Program-made: the position numbers and the translations under genes
Shown here: piece by piece, positions 62,001 to 64,000 of the stretch
Numbering within the stretch: the stretch's first letter is position 1
How the letters are laid out: the number at the start of each line of letters is the position of its first letter
NCBI GenBank assembly: GCA_001839685.1
Contig: MLAK01000927.1
Coordinates: forward strand, 82,093 to 146,092
Direction: 5' to 3'
Source of the DNA: Tritrichomonas foetus
Lineage: Eukaryota > Parabasalia > Tritrichomonadida > Tritrichomonadidae
Length of the DNA: 64,000 nucleotides
The notes under the pieces: generated by a model
The model's input: only the letters and a program-made list of their open reading frames with translations
Database searches by the model: none
Told to the model about the DNA's origin: nothing

Positions 62001-64000
62001 GACCATAAAATAATTATGAAGTTTGTATTTAATTATTTTACAAAATTCTCAAATAATTTATATATATCATACTTTGAAAAAATTTTCGAAAAATTTGAAA
62101 TCAAAATCGATAAAATAGATAATAAAATTAAATCAGCATTAAAAGAAATGAATTCTGGTGTTGACAACCCATTTTTATTTAGGAAATATTTCCTTTGTTG
62201 TCGATTTCTCCGCCGTTTTATGACTAATAACGCATTTAATGATCTTATTCAATTTTTTGATAATTGTAATCCATGCTTATTTGGTGCTCTTCTCATTTTA
62301 TCAGTGAGATATGCCCCAATCACTGTAAATGATTCATTTTATATTGAATCCAAAAATCCAATTGATTTGAAACTCAATGATTTTAATAGTTTATTATTTG
62401 TTTTTGAAACAGAAACAGGAGCACGTCTTTGTCATCCGCCTTACGATTTTCATGCGTATTTACCATACATGAATTACTTTAAACATAAATTAGAAGAGCC
62501 ATTACCAGCACTAAATTCGAATTTAATACATAAAGTGATTGATTTCCTTGATGGTCCATATCATGGATTGGTTGTTGATGCATTATGTGATCTCTCAATT
62601 AATTCTACATCATCCTTAAAATTAATACTTCCAACTGTTCTTGAATACGAAAAAATACCAGAGCCTATAATTGATGGAAAAAAGTTTCGGCATTCAAAAG
62701 AATTTTCAATTTTCCTTCGTTCATTCTTTTCTGCTAAACATAAATCTGTAAATGTTGTATTTTATGATGAATTAGGCACTAATTTTAAAATTACACTTGA
62801 TCGGAATGGGAAATATAAATTACTACTCAATGATCAGCATAATCGGGAAATTTGTATTTGGAGTATTACTGATCATTTTATCGCAAGTGTTTTACCTGGA
62901 AATGAGCCCAAAATAATTGATTGCTACTTTGGACTTTCTCCAACTTTCCAGGTTGTTTATTTGAAACTCGGAAGCCATTTTTGGGTGAATTCCATTCATT
63001 CAACACCGAATATCCAAAATGCAAGAATTGGAATAGTCGGGAATGAAGGTACTTTTGATGTAAAAGTTATAGATACAGTACCAGATATTTTGGTTCCAAC
63101 AGTAAATCCTTCATATGTCTTAGTTGATAATTCTATTAAAACGTTTGAAAAATTTTCTAAAAAGGCTAAAAAATTGGATGGTGAAATTGTCTTCATGCCT
63201 TTTATTAAAAATGAAGGTCAAAAGTTTTATATGGAGGTGACACACAATTGTAAATCAATTTCGGTAAAACTTACCCCTTCATTTGTTTCTAATTCTGTAT
63301 TTTATCACTTTGAAATACCTTCTCTTGAACAGGCAACAACATTCGGAATCTTAATTGACTTTTCATGCTCTTCAGTTTGTGTACATATAAATTCAGTTTT
63401 GCCGGAATCCATTAGATATTTTCCAAAAATTCCATTTGTTTGTTTGTCTCTTAATCATAGTGAAGCAAGAACACTAGATTTCAATTTTGGTGAAAAGCCA
63501 TATATTCGAATAGATAGTGATTTTACTTTTCCATCAATTGAAGAAATGAAGTTCGTTGACTATTTCCCAAAAATAAACGAAAGCCCAGAAAAATTTCAAT
63601 CATATCATTTTTCACCTGCGATTGACTGTCCATTTAGACCATCTGGTCTTACTTTTCCAATTGAAATCGGAAGACCTGCATTTTTAAATGTTGATTCTAA
63701 ACCACATATTGGAATGATAAAGCAAAATTCTTTTGAGTCATCAACTCTTCCAAAATTACCAGACGAATTTAATAAATTGTCCCTTTGGTCGACACCTTTT
63801 GATACATGTGAAAATGTTGAAATTGCAACAATTCATTCGCTCTTCTTTATTAGAGATAGAGTAGATCAGCAATATGATATATCGTTTAATAGAATTGCTA
63901 AAAATGCAATTAATATTTATGATGGAAACTTTTGTAACCCACATAATATAACACTAAGAAATTATATGTTTACAATTCAACATCAAGCTGAAACAATGAT
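59052..64000 (+). CDS. Giant partial open frame (at least 1,649 codons) with beta-propeller and SPRY-like parts
   Basis: A continuous frame from ATG 59052 runs off the window end with no stop; I traced every codon. Residues about 255-480 are rich in short strands (YLFVAGYDYGVTKCGTGFYG, LIARNSF, TTYILDIMTLNIINKIDVFS), in the manner of a beta-propeller. Residues 480-1180 are mostly helical, of ARM/HEAT look. About residues 1415-1480 (FYHFEIPSLEQATTFGILID, ARTLDFNFGEKPYIRID) resemble a SPRY domain. Very large proteins with such modules include HECT-type ubiquitin ligases; a HECT domain would lie beyond 64000, so this is only a hypothesis. No signal peptide or membrane segment is evident. Its promoter is shared with the small membrane protein gene. 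Confidence 0.85.
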   Translation, partial: MLNGDDFPLFSGIGTGVVCSGNGLASLMKFLLANSSVAFVDQNFLHPIPTHFGFNEDDEYLDDIDSEFINLIFSNMLVEFPKSLNDKKNKEFSNINEAIINKYIVPSIKQTLDEDPSMLPILFNHLDHFVGSITATSDDCDIAFSSGISEILFDSINPGKLDVQTLSNILNSCINYIAQFGSSIDCFLLAKTWLKSSPQPFLNYTSLEEEIGYHKFFGSKIGNQIIENRMTLKKPLFHFFSNLLSTRICLWRGYLFVAGYDYGVTKCGTGFYGTIPGTLIARNSFFKNFHPISIGVINDLIVFKGSDKFETTTYILDIMTLNIINKIDVFSQKATFCTCNNLFYLNEWDKTIKVYTFENNQFHEIYTKTFDYDLDFQVFDEFTNGSSYFLWGGSKFLELIFNTQQVTSFSPAAERNRYVFDSWSLQFFLIDDQGLTIKTNMEISNRIEIPQNKAENPLDIIHFFVYYYSNKLLQTRFCHTPEFNLLVPLIEMVDSNIEYRKYIPVLLEASIQSLEAGNILSEDIFNMYLSHLNEFYKDFPAVTLAFLATFITSEKSFREPILKNAVNFSILFPAISLVPSLNKIVLTHLLTNEKSLEAIKQLFINFDHISLGFLNVLSQSIAYQLTFDLKKSKKLAESLMNLISYSDSTLFYSFLENFFFPFSKAMNILYSSADMLIRILPHLKTPEKLQQGDSFYLSSQLISDISINSDRQIKLPKSGKLFDLELPITSKIIMDFIFPHKISCENLYLFVYSTKSQKEHIDFLPPSGSKPTEYIRAIYNASYAAVDVDVTENGPDELTYTVNCEIPILSISKSLMVISIFQFYWEAAIIIIEYLKQESQNEKAQQLFDVVFQNIPNFDKTQKFANIDISLLNTESNIKFIKEKLETKDFKQKLFYLTSAVKLPNSFPSKIIMKHWNQLFTQTMNMTATIQYQQLRMIIDHIDTSDSSFLDISKTLIMQRQNYDDYHLLIIINVILKYPTNVLDHKIIMKFVFNYFTKFSNNLYISYFEKIFEKFEIKIDKIDNKIKSALKEMNSGVDNPFLFRKYFLCCRFLRRFMTNNAFNDLIQFFDNCNPCLFGALLILSVRYAPITVNDSFYIESKNPIDLKLNDFNSLLFVFETETGARLCHPPYDFHAYLPYMNYFKHKLEEPLPALNSNLIHKVIDFLDGPYHGLVVDALCDLSINSTSSLKLILPTVLEYEKIPEPIIDGKKFRHSKEFSIFLRSFFSAKHKSVNVVFYDELGTNFKITLDRNGKYKLLLNDQHNREICIWSITDHFIASVLPGNEPKIIDCYFGLSPTFQVVYLKLGSHFWVNSIHSTPNIQNARIGIVGNEGTFDVKVIDTVPDILVPTVNPSYVLVDNSIKTFEKFSKKAKKLDGEIVFMPFIKNEGQKFYMEVTHNCKSISVKLTPSFVSNSVFYHFEIPSLEQATTFGILIDFSCSSVCVHINSVLPESIRYFPKIPFVCLSLNHSEARTLDFNFGEKPYIRIDSDFTFPSIEEMKFVDYFPKINESPEKFQSYHFSPAIDCPFRPSGLTFPIEIGRPAFLNVDSKPHIGMIKQNSFESSTLPKLPDEFNKLSLWSTPFDTCENVEIATIHSLFFIRDRVDQQYDISFNRIAKNAINIYDGNFCNPHNITLRNYMFTIQHQAETM

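Overview
The window looks like nuclear DNA of a flagellated parabasalid protist of the Trichomonas/Tritrichomonas type. The evidence: the DNA is very AT-rich; genes are long, uninterrupted reading frames with no obvious introns; many ATGs are preceded within about 3-35 bases by an initiator-like TCA(C/T)(A/T), as known for trichomonads; stops are mostly TAA; and there are trichomonad-style multi-pass PAS/cyclase, divergent BTB and ARM-like proteins. The species is not settled. TAA and TGA both act as stops, so the genetic code appears standard. I did not measure base composition.

Layout. 1-2.8 kb: gene-poor DNA with a possible decayed inverted-repeat element. 2.8-3.2 kb: NTF2-like protein. 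3.5-7.9 kb (-): multi-pass PAS/pseudocyclase. 8.8-11.2 kb (+): membrane-anchored GH29 fucosidase. 12.2-17.9 kb (-): giant ubiquitin protease. 18.3-21.6 kb (+): long coiled-coil protein. 21.6-23.4 kb: relic-rich gap. 23.5 kb: IFT20. 24.3-25.9 kb: Rad23-like UBL/UBA protein. 26.2-27.3 kb (-): DUF4419. 28.5 kb (-): small protein with an acylation-type N-terminus. 29.2-32.9 kb (-): calponin-homology/Gly-Ser repeat/Hsp70 fusion. 33.2-34.6 kb (-): GT61-like type II membrane protein. 35.2-36.4 kb (+): sugar porter. 36.7-37.5 kb (-): PI transfer protein. 38.5-40.0 kb (-): CEP76-like. 40.4-41.6 kb (-): M18 aspartyl aminopeptidase. 41.9-42.5 kb (-): two-repeat Myb. 43.9-45.3 kb (+): outer-dynein-arm docking coiled coil. 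45.5-48.4 kb (-): HID1-like protein. 48.8-50.0 kb (-): USP10-like protease. 50.8 kb (+): B9D1. 51.9-52.7 kb (-): BTB-like. 52.9-54.3 kb (+): RasGEF. 54.4-56.6 kb (-) and 56.7-58.1 kb (+): divergent unknown helical proteins. 58.4-58.9 kb (-): small membrane protein. 59.05 kb to the window edge (+): a giant open frame of at least 1,649 codons that runs off the end.

Themes. There are no operons; genes are monocistronic and on both strands. Four genes belong to flagellum/basal-body biology (IFT20, B9D1, CEP76-like, dynein-arm docking), four to signalling (cyclase-like, RasGEF, PITP, BTB), three to ubiquitin turnover (two USPs, Rad23-like) and four to membrane, glycan or trafficking work (GH29, GT61-like, HID1-like, sugar porter). 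Several annotated starts were moved from non-ATG codons or upstream ATGs to ATGs supported by family alignment or an adjacent initiator. I found no rRNA, tRNA, CRISPR array or intact transposase. The most unusual single object is the CH-Hsp70 fusion; the most testable regulatory signal is the repeated GTTAAC block in the 58.85-59.05 kb divergent promoter.
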